36,786 nucleotides of DNA from Burkholderiales bacterium (GTDB lineage: Bacteria > Pseudomonadota > Gammaproteobacteria > Burkholderiales > Burkholderiaceae_E), in assembly GCA_003818495.1 (NCBI GenBank), contig RPRK01000027.1, positions 1 through 36,786 on the forward strand, read 5' to 3'. The notes under the pieces were generated by a model, which made no database searches, had not been told where the DNA came from, and was given only the letters and a program-made list of their open reading frames with translations. The position numbers and the translations under genes were made by a program. Of the stretch, positions 16,414-24,544 are shown one piece after another (the stretch's first letter is position 1; the number at the start of each line of letters is the position of its first letter).

Positions 16414-17079
16414 TCAGGGCCGCAGGTATTCGCGCGCGAGCCGCTCGAACAGGGCCCTCGCATCGCCCTCGAGGTAGGCGCCGGTGAGCGCGAGCACCTG
16501 GAACGCGCCGCGCGCGAGCGCTGCGCCCTGGTGGCCTGCCTGCCCGAAGCGTCGCGCGTCGCGCACGTACTCGTAGGACAGCCACCAGGTGGCCACCACC
16601 ACCATGTTCGTCGCCAGGGCCTCGATCTCGAAGTCGGTCGCCCGGAGCTGGCCGCGCGCGGCCAGTCCGTCGCACAGCGCCCGGGCCGCGCCGGTCTTGC
16701 GCTCGAGGATGCCGCGAAAGCGCAGTTCCACCTTGCGGTTGCGGGTGAGCAGGTCGCTCAGGTCCCGGTAGACGAAGCGGTGGGTCCAGATCGTCTCGAA
16801 CAGCAGGTGCAGGAACAGCCATGCATCCTCGACGTCCGCGTTCCGATCGCCCGGCAGGCGCAGCAGCGCGTCCATGTCGCGTTCGAACTGCTCGAACAGC
16901 GCGTCGACGATGTCTTCCTTGTTGCGGAAGTGGTAGTAGAGGTTCCCGGGCGAGATGTTCATCTCGTCGGCGATCGCGCTGGTCGTGACCTGGGGTTCGC
17001 CCTGGTCGTTGAACAGCCGCAGCGACACCTCGAGGATGCGCTCGCGCGTGCGTCGGGGCGGCTTGCGCTGGGTCGGCAT
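16414..17079 (-). CDS. TetR/AcrR family transcriptional regulator
   Basis: This 221-residue regulator has a TetR helix-turn-helix in the first 65 residues: RTRERILEVSLRLFNDQGE, then VTTSAIADEMNISPGNLYYHFRNKEDIV. A long helical effector domain follows. The frame continues upstream to 17133, but ATG 17079 has a strong GGAGGAAG ribosome site and gives a normal N-terminus. It lies 78 bases from the end of the patatin gene on the same strand and so may read through from phasin-patatin. A role in lipid-storage control is a guess from position. Confidence 0.92.
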   Translation of the reverse strand: MPTQRKPPRRTRERILEVSLRLFNDQGEPQVTTSAIADEMNISPGNLYYHFRNKEDIVDALFEQFERDMDALLRLPGDRNADVEDAWLFLHLLFETIWTHRFVYRDLSDLLTRNRKVELRFRGILERKTGAARALCDGLAARGQLRATDFEIEALATNMVVVATWWLSYEYVRDARRFGQAGHQGAALARGAFQVLALTGAYLEGDARALFERLAREYLRP

Positions 17080-17157
17080 CGGTCTTCCTCCGGTGCGCCC
17101 GTCTTTCGTGCGGGGCACGGCCGAGCATAGCATCGGGGCGCCGGCGCGCCCGCGGGC

Positions 17158-18429
17158 TCAGGGGTGCCCGGAGAGCCGCACCACCCGCTCGAGGTCGTCG
17201 AGTGCGTGGCCGAGCCGTCGCGCCGCATGCCCCAGGCGTCCGGTGCGCGGCAGCGGGCGCGACGGCTCGCGCACCAGCGCATGCATCGGATCGGCGAGAC
17301 GCGCCTCGTTCAGCCGCAGTCCGTGGCGGGCGAGGACGGGAGCGAGCGTCGACGCACGCGCCAGCAGGTCGGCGCGGGTCTGCCGGTAGGCGTGCTCGCA
17401 GAGCCCGCGGCGGCTCGACGTGCTGAAGATGCGGGTGAAGAACGTGGTGGCATCGTCAGAGCGCGGCTCGAACAGGAGGACGTCCGCCTCGGGATGGGTC
17501 GCGCGGTACTTCTCCAGGCCGACGCTCATCCGCGAGCGGATGGCTGTCCGGACGGTCTGGGCCAGCACCGCGCCCAGGCCGCGCCGGGCCATCTCGGCGG
17601 GCGGCCCCCCGGGCCCGGCGTTGTACGGCACCAGCGGATTGAGGCACAGCACGAGGCGCGCACCCTCCTGCAGCGCGATCGAAGCGTGCAGGGTCTTGTT
17701 CAGCGCGCCGTCGACGAACCAGCGTCCGTCGATCCGCACCGGCGGGAACAGCCCCGGGACCGCGGAGGACGCCAGCACGGCCCGCGAGACGGGGACGTGC
17801 TCGGTTCCGGGGCCGCCGAAGGCGATCGATTCGCCGGTATCGATGTCCGTGGCGACGATGCGCAGCGCCGGCCGCAAGGCGTCGAAGCGATTGGTGCGAC
17901 CCGCCTCGGACAGCAGTCGGGCGAGCTTGACCTCGGCGGGCGTCGCGTCGATCACGCCGGTCGGCAGCAGGCTCGCGGCCCGATCGACACCCCGCCAGGC
18001 GGCCGTCCCGAGCCCGCCGTGCAGCAGGCCCCTGCGGACTTCGCCGGCGATGTCGGCGGCCACCCTCGGCACGTCGGCCAGCCTCGTGCCGAATTCGGCC
18101 CAGGCCGGGCGCAGCAGCGATGCCGGGTCGAAGCGGCCGTCGCCGAGTTCGGTCTCGACGAACATCCGGACCATCGCATGCGGCGTCAGGCCGTGCGCGA
18201 GGCCGGCCGCGAGGAACGCACCGGCACTCACGCCCACGTAGACGTCGAGTTCGGTGAGATCCAGGCCGTCGATCGATTCGGACAGCGCGGCCAGCGCCCC
18301 GAGTTCATAGGCGGCGCCGAGAAAGCCGCCGCCTGCGAGCGCGATGCCGACGGCGGGGCGGCGGGAGGACCGGGTGCGCATGGCGCGTCCCGACGGACCG
18401 CTCGTGCGGCCCGTCGGTGCCGGGCTCAC
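17158..18429 (-). CDS. Patatin-like phospholipase/lipase
   Basis: This 423-residue patatin-family serine acyl hydrolase has the full catalytic set. The oxyanion motif is GGGFLG (starting at residue 33), the nucleophile elbow GVSAG (S68), and the dyad aspartate lies in FVDGALN. No signal peptide is present, so it should act in the cytoplasm on phospholipid, neutral lipid or polyester. GTG 18429 overlaps the phasin stop by 4 bases (18426-18429); ATG 18381 (starting MRTRSSRRPAVG) is a credible alternative. Coupling to a phasin gene suggests work at storage-granule surfaces, which is inference. Confidence 0.9.
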   Translation of the reverse strand: MSPAPTGRTSGPSGRAMRTRSSRRPAVGIALAGGGFLGAAYELGALAALSESIDGLDLTELDVYVGVSAGAFLAAGLAHGLTPHAMVRMFVETELGDGRFDPASLLRPAWAEFGTRLADVPRVAADIAGEVRRGLLHGGLGTAAWRGVDRAASLLPTGVIDATPAEVKLARLLSEAGRTNRFDALRPALRIVATDIDTGESIAFGGPGTEHVPVSRAVLASSAVPGLFPPVRIDGRWFVDGALNKTLHASIALQEGARLVLCLNPLVPYNAGPGGPPAEMARRGLGAVLAQTVRTAIRSRMSVGLEKYRATHPEADVLLFEPRSDDATTFFTRIFSTSSRRGLCEHAYRQTRADLLARASTLAPVLARHGLRLNEARLADPMHALVREPSRPLPRTGRLGHAARRLGHALDDLERVVRLSGHP

Positions 18430-19034
18430 TCAGCCGCCGGCGCCGCGGGTTTCTTGGCGGCCTTGCGCGGGGCGCGCGGCGCCTTGGCGGCCGGGGCGGC
18501 CGGAGCGGCCTTCGCCGCCTTGGTCGCCTTCGCGGCCTTCGGCGCACGGCTCGCCTTCGCCGGGGCCTTGCGGGCCGCGGCGGCCCGCGGCGCACGGGCC
18601 GGCTTGCCGCCGAGCGACTGCACCGACGCGTTGAGCGCATCGACCCGGGCGATCAGCGCCTGGACGTCGCTGTTGGTCGGCACGCCGAGGCGGTTCAGGG
18701 CGCGTGCGACACGCTCCTCGAACACGGTCTCGAGGCGGTCCCACGAGTCGGTCGCCTGCTTCGACAGGCTGCCCGCGACCGTGCCGAGGTTGCCAGCGAC
18801 GTTGCCCACGCGCCCGGTGACGGCACCGAGCTTCTCCTCGGCCGTCGCGCGGGTGCGCTTCTGGATGTCCTTGCCTTCCTTGACCAGCGCCTCGAAGACC
18901 TTGTTGCCTTCTTCCTGCGCTTTCGCGAAGGCGCCGAGCCCCGCCAGCCAGATCTGCTGGGCGGAGTCCTTCACGGCGGCGGCGAGCTGGTTGTCCGCCT
19001 TGCTGTCGGTCGCCGGTTTCGTCTTCTTGACCAT
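18426..19034 (-). CDS. PHA granule-associated phasin with histone-like tail (PhaF/PhaI type)
   Basis: This 202-residue protein matches the granule-associated phasin family. Residues 1-135 form an amphipathic helical phasin domain: AAAVKDSAQQIWLAGLGAFAKAQEEGNKVFEALVKEGKDIQ, then a helix rich in VGNVAGNLGTVAGSL. The tail from about 140 to 202 is an Ala/Lys/Pro repeat (APKAAKATKAAKAAP) like the histone H1-like, DNA-binding tail of PhaF. The start ATG 19034 has an AGGAGC ribosome site; the longer open frame to 19184 lacks support. It should coat polyester or lipid granules and possibly tether them to the nucleoid. Confidence 0.92.
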   Translation of the reverse strand: MVKKTKPATDSKADNQLAAAVKDSAQQIWLAGLGAFAKAQEEGNKVFEALVKEGKDIQKRTRATAEEKLGAVTGRVGNVAGNLGTVAGSLSKQATDSWDRLETVFEERVARALNRLGVPTNSDVQALIARVDALNASVQSLGGKPARAPRAAAARKAPAKASRAPKAAKATKAAKAAPAAPAAKAPRAPRKAAKKPAAPAAE

Positions 19035-19252
19035 GGTCGCTGCTCCTGTCGTGGATTCGAGGGATTCGCGCCGCATCGTTGGGACCGGCGATGAAGGAAG
19101 TGTAGGCAGAGTGCCTAGAGGGCGCACCCTAATCGTCCCGGGCGTCCCGGCGAGCGGGTTGCCGCGCCCCCCGTCGCGGTGCAATCATCCGTCCAACCCC
19201 GCGCGCCGCCCTGCGCCGCCCGGCCAAGACCAACGACGAGGAGGATTCGAGG

Positions 19253-21250
19253 ATGATCTATTTCGTGACCGGCGCCAGCGGCTTCATCGGCAGGCGCCTT
19301 GTCCGCAAGCTGCTGCAGCGCCGCGGCGCCGTCGTGCACTTCCTGATCCGCGACGCGTCGCCCGATCGGGTGCAGCCCCTCCTCGATTTCTGGGGCGTCG
19401 ATTCGAGCCGCGCCGTCGCCGTGCAGGGCGACCTCGTCCAGCCCGGGCTGGGCATCAAGGCCGCCGACCGCAAGAAGTACGACGGCAAGATCGCCCACTT
19501 CTTCCACCTCGCCGCGATCTACGACCTGAAGGCCGATGCCGACAGCCAGCTCCGCGTGAACGTCGACGGCACGCGCAACGTCGTCGCGTTCGCCAACGCG
19601 ATCAAGGCCGGTCGCTTCCACCACGTGTCGTCGATCGCCGCGGCGGGCCTGTACGAGGGCATCTTCCGCGAGGACATGTTCGACGAGGCCGAGGGGCTCG
19701 ATCACCCGTACTTCGCCACCAAGCACGATTCCGAGAAGGTCGTGCGGGACGAGTGCAAGGTGCCGTTCCTGGTCTTTCGCCCCGGCCTGGTCGTCGGCGA
19801 CTCGAAGACCGGCGAGATGGACAAGATCGACGGTCCGTACTACTTCTTCAAGCTCATCCAGCGGATGCGGCAGCTGCTGCCGCCGTGGATGCCGACGATC
19901 GGCATCGAGGGCGGACGGATCAACATCGTGCCGGTCGACTTCGTGGTCGACGCGATGGATCTGATCGCGCACGCCAAGACCCACGAGTCCGACTGCTACC
20001 ACCTGGTCGATCCCGAGCCGATGCGCGTCGGCGACGTCCTGAACGCGTTCGCGACCGCGGCGCATTCGCCGAAGATGACGATCCGCGTCAACGCGGCGCT
20101 GCTCGGCTTCGTGCCGCGCGGCGTCAAGAAGAGCCTGATGGCGCTGACCCCGATCCGCCGGATCCGCGGGGCGATCATGAAGGACCTCGGGCTGCCCGAC
20201 GACATCCTCGACTTCGTCAACTACCCGACCCGCTTCGACTGCCGGTACACCACCGCGGCGCTCAAGGGCAGCGGGATCGGCGTGCCGCGGCTGCCCGACT
20301 ACGCCTGGGTGCTGTGGGACTACTGGGAGCGTCACCTCGACCCGGATCTCCAGATCGACCGGACCCTGCGCGGGCAGGTCGCCGGCAAGGTCGTGCTGAT
20401 CACCGGCGGCTCGTCGGGCATCGGACTGGCGGCCGCCCGCAAGATCGCCGAGGCCGGCGCCACCACGATCGTCTGCGGCCGAGACCAGGAGAAGCTCGAC
20501 GAGGCCCGGGCGCTCGTCGAGGCCGACGGCCACACGCTCCATACCTTCTCGGTCGATCTCGCCGACATGGCCGACGTCGACCGGATGGTCAAATGGCTGA
20601 TCGAGACCCACGGCGGCGTCGACATCCTGGTGAACAATGCCGGCCGTTCGATCCGCCGGGCGATCGAGTCGAGCCAGGAGCGCTTCCACGACTTCGAGCG
20701 CTGCATGCAGCTCAACTACTTCGGGGCCATCCGCACGACGATGGGCGTGCTGCCGGGCATGGTCGAGAAGAAGCGCGGGCAGGTGATCAACATCTCGTCG
20801 ATCGGCGTGCTGACCAACGCGCCACGCTTCTCGGCCTACGTCGCGTCGAAGTCGGCGCTGGATGCGTGGACGATGTGCGCATCGTCGGAGTACTCCGACC
20901 TCGGAGTGCGCTTCACCACCATCAACATGCCGCTGGTGCGCACGCCGATGATCGCGCCGACCAAGCTGTACAACAACGTGCCCACGCTGTCACCCGAGGA
21001 AGCCGGCGACATGATCGTCCAGGCCATCGTGTACAAGCCCGTTCGGATCGCGACCCGGCTGGGGATCGCTGGAGCCGTGCTGCACGCGACGGTGCCGCGT
21101 CTGGCGCAGATCGTGATGAACACCTCGTTCCGCATGTTCCCCGATTCGGACGCGGCCAAGGGTGCGAAGGGCGCGAAGGGCGACAAGCCGCCGCAGCTGT
21201 CGGCCGACCAGGTGGCGTTCCAGCAGCTGATGCGGGGCATCCACTTCTGA
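19253..21250 (+). CDS. Two-domain fatty acyl-CoA/acyl-ACP reductase (FAR)
   Basis: This 665-residue protein fuses two reductase domains. The N-terminal extended-SDR/epimerase domain has TGASGFIG (6-13) and catalytic Y153/K157 in YFATK. The C-terminal SDR domain has TGGSSGIG (from 384), VNNAG, and Y529/K533 in YVASK. Blocks such as HHVSSIAAAGL, GIFREDMF, GPYYFFK, NIVPVDFVVDA, WDYWER and LTNAPRFSAYVASK match the Marinobacter alcohol-forming FAR (Maqu_2507, about 660 residues) as I remember it. That enzyme reduces acyl-CoA or acyl-ACP to fatty alcohol with NADPH. A GAGGAGGA ribosome site precedes ATG 19253. A weak TTGCCG/AATCAT promoter is possible at 19159-19188. Confidence 0.92.
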   Translation: MIYFVTGASGFIGRRLVRKLLQRRGAVVHFLIRDASPDRVQPLLDFWGVDSSRAVAVQGDLVQPGLGIKAADRKKYDGKIAHFFHLAAIYDLKADADSQLRVNVDGTRNVVAFANAIKAGRFHHVSSIAAAGLYEGIFREDMFDEAEGLDHPYFATKHDSEKVVRDECKVPFLVFRPGLVVGDSKTGEMDKIDGPYYFFKLIQRMRQLLPPWMPTIGIEGGRINIVPVDFVVDAMDLIAHAKTHESDCYHLVDPEPMRVGDVLNAFATAAHSPKMTIRVNAALLGFVPRGVKKSLMALTPIRRIRGAIMKDLGLPDDILDFVNYPTRFDCRYTTAALKGSGIGVPRLPDYAWVLWDYWERHLDPDLQIDRTLRGQVAGKVVLITGGSSGIGLAAARKIAEAGATTIVCGRDQEKLDEARALVEADGHTLHTFSVDLADMADVDRMVKWLIETHGGVDILVNNAGRSIRRAIESSQERFHDFERCMQLNYFGAIRTTMGVLPGMVEKKRGQVINISSIGVLTNAPRFSAYVASKSALDAWTMCASSEYSDLGVRFTTINMPLVRTPMIAPTKLYNNVPTLSPEEAGDMIVQAIVYKPVRIATRLGIAGAVLHATVPRLAQIVMNTSFRMFPDSDAAKGAKGAKGDKPPQLSADQVAFQQLMRGIHF

Positions 21251-21261
21251 GGCGGCCGCGG

Positions 21262-21283
21262 TCGGGGGCAGGGTCGCCCCCGA
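21262..21283. terminator. GC-rich hairpin between convergent genes
   Basis: An 8-bp perfect stem (TCGGGGGC 21262-21269 with GCCCCCGA 21276-21283) and 6-base loop lies just after the FAR stop, between it and the convergent hydrolase gene. No T-run follows on either side, so intrinsic termination is uncertain. It may simply slow polymerase or protect the 3' end. Confidence 0.4.
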
Positions 21284-21320
21284 TCCCGTCCCCGGTGCGG
21301 CCCGTGGCGCCCGGGGCGGG

Positions 21321-22307
21321 TCAGCCGGGCGTCGGCACCGAATCGGATGCGCGCGAGGAGGCGGCCCGAGCCGGGCGTCCGGCCTCCGCCGCGGCGAGCG
21401 CCTCGAGCACGATCCGGGCGACCCGCGCGTCGTAGGCGAGGCTGATGTGGCCCAGTCCGTGGAGCATCACGGTGCGAGCGCCGGGCAGCGTCTGGATCGC
21501 CTGGGGCGCGACGATGTTGTCCTGCCAGGACAGGATCACCGTGAACCGTTCGAGCCGCTCGCGCGGCTCCTCGGCCGCGAGACCTCTCAGCCAATCGCTG
21601 TCTCGACGCATCTGGCGCACGTTGCGGCCCCGGCCGAAGCGGGCGTGGATGGTGCCGCGGTGCGGCGTGCCGAGCGTGACCACGCAGGCGACCGCCGCGT
21701 CACCGCAGGCGCGCAGGTACGCGCGCGCCGCGAGCCCCCCCATGCTGTGTCCGATCAGGGCGACCTGAGGTGCGCCGGTGCGGGCGCGCAGCGCGTCGAC
21801 CGCCTCGGCGATGCGCGGCGCGTAGTCGTCGATCGACGCGAACGGCGGCTCCAGGTCGATCGCCTCGACCGCATGTCCGCCGGCGACGAGGCGGGCGGCC
21901 ATCGGGCGCCACAGTGCCCGGTTGCAGAAGTAGCCGTGGATGAGGAGCACCGGCAGCCGCTGGTCGTGCGGTGCGCCCACCGCGAACGCGCGGCGCGCCA
22001 GCAGCGGCTGCGCATAGCTGAAGGTGCGGGTCGAGTCGACGATCTCGCGGACCCAGGCCACGCTCCAGGCCCGCAGGCCGCGCAGGAAGCCGTGGCGGGT
22101 GTCGTCCTCGGGGCGCACGCCGCGTGCGACCCACGCGATCGCGAAGTCCGCCGTCAGCACGAGCGCATGCAGCGCGACGGGCGCGAGCAGGCCGAACGCG
22201 ATGGCCGCACCGATCGATGTCCGTCCGGTGCCCGCGAGCCAGGCCGCGAGCAGGGTGCCGAGCACGAACTGGCCGACGAGCAGCCACAGCTGCAGACGCG
22301 CGATCAT
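21321..22307 (-). CDS. Membrane-anchored alpha/beta hydrolase (lipase-like)
   Basis: This 328-residue protein has one or two N-terminal membrane helices (about 5-27 and 33-60). An alpha/beta-hydrolase domain follows, with the HG oxyanion region in VLLIHGYFCNRALW, the nucleophile elbow GHSMGG, a VVTLGTPHRGT segment typical of triacylglycerol lipases, and a late histidine in HGLGHISLAYD. The start overlaps the GMC oxidoreductase stop by 4 bases (22304-22307), so it is the last gene of a Tat protein-GMC-hydrolase operon. Ester hydrolysis at the membrane or periplasmic face is likely; topology is inferred. Confidence 0.88.
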   Translation of the reverse strand: MIARLQLWLLVGQFVLGTLLAAWLAGTGRTSIGAAIAFGLLAPVALHALVLTADFAIAWVARGVRPEDDTRHGFLRGLRAWSVAWVREIVDSTRTFSYAQPLLARRAFAVGAPHDQRLPVLLIHGYFCNRALWRPMAARLVAGGHAVEAIDLEPPFASIDDYAPRIAEAVDALRARTGAPQVALIGHSMGGLAARAYLRACGDAAVACVVTLGTPHRGTIHARFGRGRNVRQMRRDSDWLRGLAAEEPRERLERFTVILSWQDNIVAPQAIQTLPGARTVMLHGLGHISLAYDARVARIVLEALAAAEAGRPARAASSRASDSVPTPG

Positions 22308-23920
22308 GCGAGCGGCGCCGGCTCGCGTCCGGTCAGCTGTCTGGCGAGTCCTGCGCTCATCCGGGCGACGATACCGTAGATCGAGAGCTGGGGGTTCGCG
22401 CCGATCGAAGTCGGGAAGACCGAGCCGTCGTGGACCGACAGGTTGTCGAGGTGATGGTGCCGGCCATCCGGTCGGACCAGGCCGCGCGCATCGTCCGCCG
22501 ACATCGCGCAGCCGCCCATCACGTGCGCCGAGACCACCTTGGTGTCGAACGGCGCGAGCTCGAGCCGCTCGAGCTCGGCGAGCAGCCCGGCCAGGGTCGT
22601 CTGGGGCGTGGCGCGCTCGTGGCCGATCCGGACGCTTCGCGCGCCGGCCGAGAACTGGATCTCCGCCATCGCGCGGAACGCACGGCGGGCTCCGTCGAAC
22701 ACGACCTCGTCGAGCGGATAGTCCAGCACTGGCGAGCCGTCATCGCGCAGGCTCACGCGCCCGCCCAGCGACCGTTCGTGGAAGCCGTCGCGCATCAGCG
22801 CGAGCAGCGCATGGGCGTGTGCGAAGCGCTGCATGGCCGCGGCGTGCTCGGGTCCGAAGCCCGCCAGGTTCACCGCGAAGAGCACCGGGTGGATCGGCGG
22901 TGCCTCGAGCTTGAACCCGATCGGTCCGTCGATCGGGTCGATGCCCAGGAAGTGGTCGGTGTAGAGGGTCTGCGGCGCGCCCTCGAAGCCCCGGACCTCC
23001 CGGTCGTGGTCGGCCACCGAGAGCACGACCGGATGGAGGAAGGTCCGCGTGCCGGCGATGCCGCGCGGGTCCGGCGCCTTCGAGCGGAGCAGCACCGCGG
23101 GCGAGTTGATCGCGCCGCCGGCGAGCACGACGTGGTCCGCCCGGACCTCGACGCTGCGCCCGGCGGGCCGCAGGCCGTCGGCATCGAGCGCCTGCACCTC
23201 GATCGCCTCGACGCGCCGGCCGGCGATCCGCAACCGGTGGGCGCGGGCCCGCGTCAGCAGGGTCGCGCCGTGGTCGAGGGCCACGGGAATCGTCGTCACC
23301 AGCATGGACTGCTTGGCGTTCGCCGGGCAGCCCATGCCGCAGTAGCCGAGATTCAGGCAGCCGCGGACGTTGCGCGGGATCGCCGGCACCGGGATGCCGA
23401 GCTTCATCGCGCCCCGCCGCAGCAGGTCGTTGTTCTCGTTCGGCGGCACCAGCCACGGTCCGATGCCGAGGCGGCGCTCGGCCTGCGCGAACCAAGGCGA
23501 CAGCGTGTCCGGGTCGTGATCCGGCAGCGCCCAGCGTTCGCCCCACCAGTGCAGCGTGTCGTCGGGCGTGCGAAAGCTCGAGGTCCAGTTCACCGTCGTC
23601 GATCCGCCGACGCACCGCCCCTGCAGGATCGTGATCGCCTGGTCGCGCGTCTTGCGCGCGGCCGACTCCTGGTAGAGCTGCGGGTAGGCCTCGTTCTCGC
23701 GCATCGAGAAGTCCCGAGAGCTCTTGAGCGGGCCTTCTTCGATCAGCACGACCTTCAGGCCCGCCCGTGCGAGCACCTCGGCCGTGATGCCCCCGCCTGC
23801 GCCGGTCCCGATGATCGCCACGTCCGCCCGCAGCGTCTCGGGCAGCGCGTCGCGCGAGGCGTCCAGCACGCGCCAGCCGCGCGCCAGGCCGTCGGCGATC
23901 GGATCGGGAAAGCTGCTCAT
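22304..23920 (-). CDS. GMC family FAD-dependent oxidoreductase (alcohol oxidase/dehydrogenase)
   Basis: This 538-residue GMC flavoprotein has the FAD motif GTGAGG at residues 38-43 in ADVAIIGTGAGGGITAEVL. The substrate/flavin region reads LQGRCVGGSTTVNWTSSFRTP, and a Cys-rich patch reads GCLNLGYCGMGCPANAKQS. The C-terminal catalytic region includes SAHVMGGCAMS and ANPQLSIYG. These resemble cholesterol-oxidase-like and long-chain fatty alcohol oxidase members. ATG 23920 follows a short GAGG ribosome site. The upstream Tat-signal gene is 19 bases away, which suggests a two-subunit enzyme with a small exported partner. Oxidation of fatty alcohols would fit the neighbourhood but is inferred. Confidence 0.92.
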   Translation of the reverse strand: MSSFPDPIADGLARGWRVLDASRDALPETLRADVAIIGTGAGGGITAEVLARAGLKVVLIEEGPLKSSRDFSMRENEAYPQLYQESAARKTRDQAITILQGRCVGGSTTVNWTSSFRTPDDTLHWWGERWALPDHDPDTLSPWFAQAERRLGIGPWLVPPNENNDLLRRGAMKLGIPVPAIPRNVRGCLNLGYCGMGCPANAKQSMLVTTIPVALDHGATLLTRARAHRLRIAGRRVEAIEVQALDADGLRPAGRSVEVRADHVVLAGGAINSPAVLLRSKAPDPRGIAGTRTFLHPVVLSVADHDREVRGFEGAPQTLYTDHFLGIDPIDGPIGFKLEAPPIHPVLFAVNLAGFGPEHAAAMQRFAHAHALLALMRDGFHERSLGGRVSLRDDGSPVLDYPLDEVVFDGARRAFRAMAEIQFSAGARSVRIGHERATPQTTLAGLLAELERLELAPFDTKVVSAHVMGGCAMSADDARGLVRPDGRHHHLDNLSVHDGSVFPTSIGANPQLSIYGIVARMSAGLARQLTGREPAPLA

Positions 23921-23939
23921 CGATGCCTCGCCGGCGTGT

Positions 23940-24440
23940 TCAAAGAGGGAGGGGGCCCGCATAGCCGATCGCCGGCCATGCATCGGGATCGGCGTACCAG
24001 GTACCGATCACCAGGTCGTGGAGCGCGGCATAGCCGCCACGGAACAGGTCGAAGCGGTGCTGCCGCCACGACTGCAGGAACGCACCGACCTGGGCGGTAT
24101 CCGCGACGTGCCAGTCGTCGTGCACCCCGGCGAGCAGCCGCCGGCCCGGCGCGGAGCCCAGCAGGGCGAACAGCTGCGCGAGTTCGGCCTGGGAGGACGG
24201 CGCGAGCCCGGCGATCGCGGCGACCACGCCGTCGGTGCAGCGTCGCACGGCGGCTTCGCGCAGCGCGCCGCCGGAAGGCAGCGCACCGTCCAGGAGGGCG
24301 GGCACGACCGCGCCGAGCACGGCGTCCCGGTCACGGTGCGGATCTCGGTTCGCGACGATCGCAGCGCCACCCGCCGCCGCCAGCAGTGCGCCGCCGACGA
24401 GGCCGGCCTTCAGCAGGGTCCGTCTTCGCATGCGGCCCAT
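23940..24440 (-). CDS. Tat-signal small protein, probable partner of the GMC oxidoreductase
   Basis: This 166-residue protein begins with a twin-arginine signal: RRRTLLKAGL, then a hydrophobic stretch LVGGALLAAAGGAAIVA. It should be exported folded, or membrane-anchored, through the Tat system. The remainder is helical with no catalytic motif that I recognise. Small Tat proteins of this kind, related to gluconate 2-dehydrogenase subunit 3, often precede GMC oxidoreductase genes and help export a signal-less flavoprotein. That role is inferred from the order and 19-base spacing. ATG 24431 is an alternative start that still keeps the RR motif. Confidence 0.8.
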   Translation of the reverse strand: MGRMRRRTLLKAGLVGGALLAAAGGAAIVANRDPHRDRDAVLGAVVPALLDGALPSGGALREAAVRRCTDGVVAAIAGLAPSSQAELAQLFALLGSAPGRRLLAGVHDDWHVADTAQVGAFLQSWRQHRFDLFRGGYAALHDLVIGTWYADPDAWPAIGYAGPLPL

Positions 24441-24455
24441 TCTATGGAGCGGGCC

Positions 24456-24471
24456 TAGAGCCGCGGCTCTA
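24456..24471. promoter_or_regulatory. 16-bp perfect palindrome, possible operator
   Basis: TAGAGCCGCGGCTCTA is a perfect 16-bp palindrome in the 104-base space between the divergent Tat-protein gene (start 24440) and the FFLEELY-motif gene (start 24545). Its place 16 bases from the Tat-gene start fits an operator for a dimeric repressor. No matching second copy was noticed in the window, and the regulator is unknown. Confidence 0.5.
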
Positions 24472-24544
24472 AAGGCGCGCCGGGGCGGCGGGACCTCGCT
24501 TGCGCTGCGTCATACTCGCGGCGGAACCACGACGACAGGCCGGC

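Noticed and set aside
19095..19130. Inverted repeat around GTGCCTAGAGGGCGCAC as phasin operator
   Set aside because: The arms match only with an unpaired base and are short; chance is likely in this composition.
17164..21435. Very long open frame of 1423 codons on the + strand
   Set aside because: It runs antisense to patatin and phasin and out of frame through FAR; its translation is Arg/Ala/Gly-rich and matches no family. High GC leaves shadow frames open.
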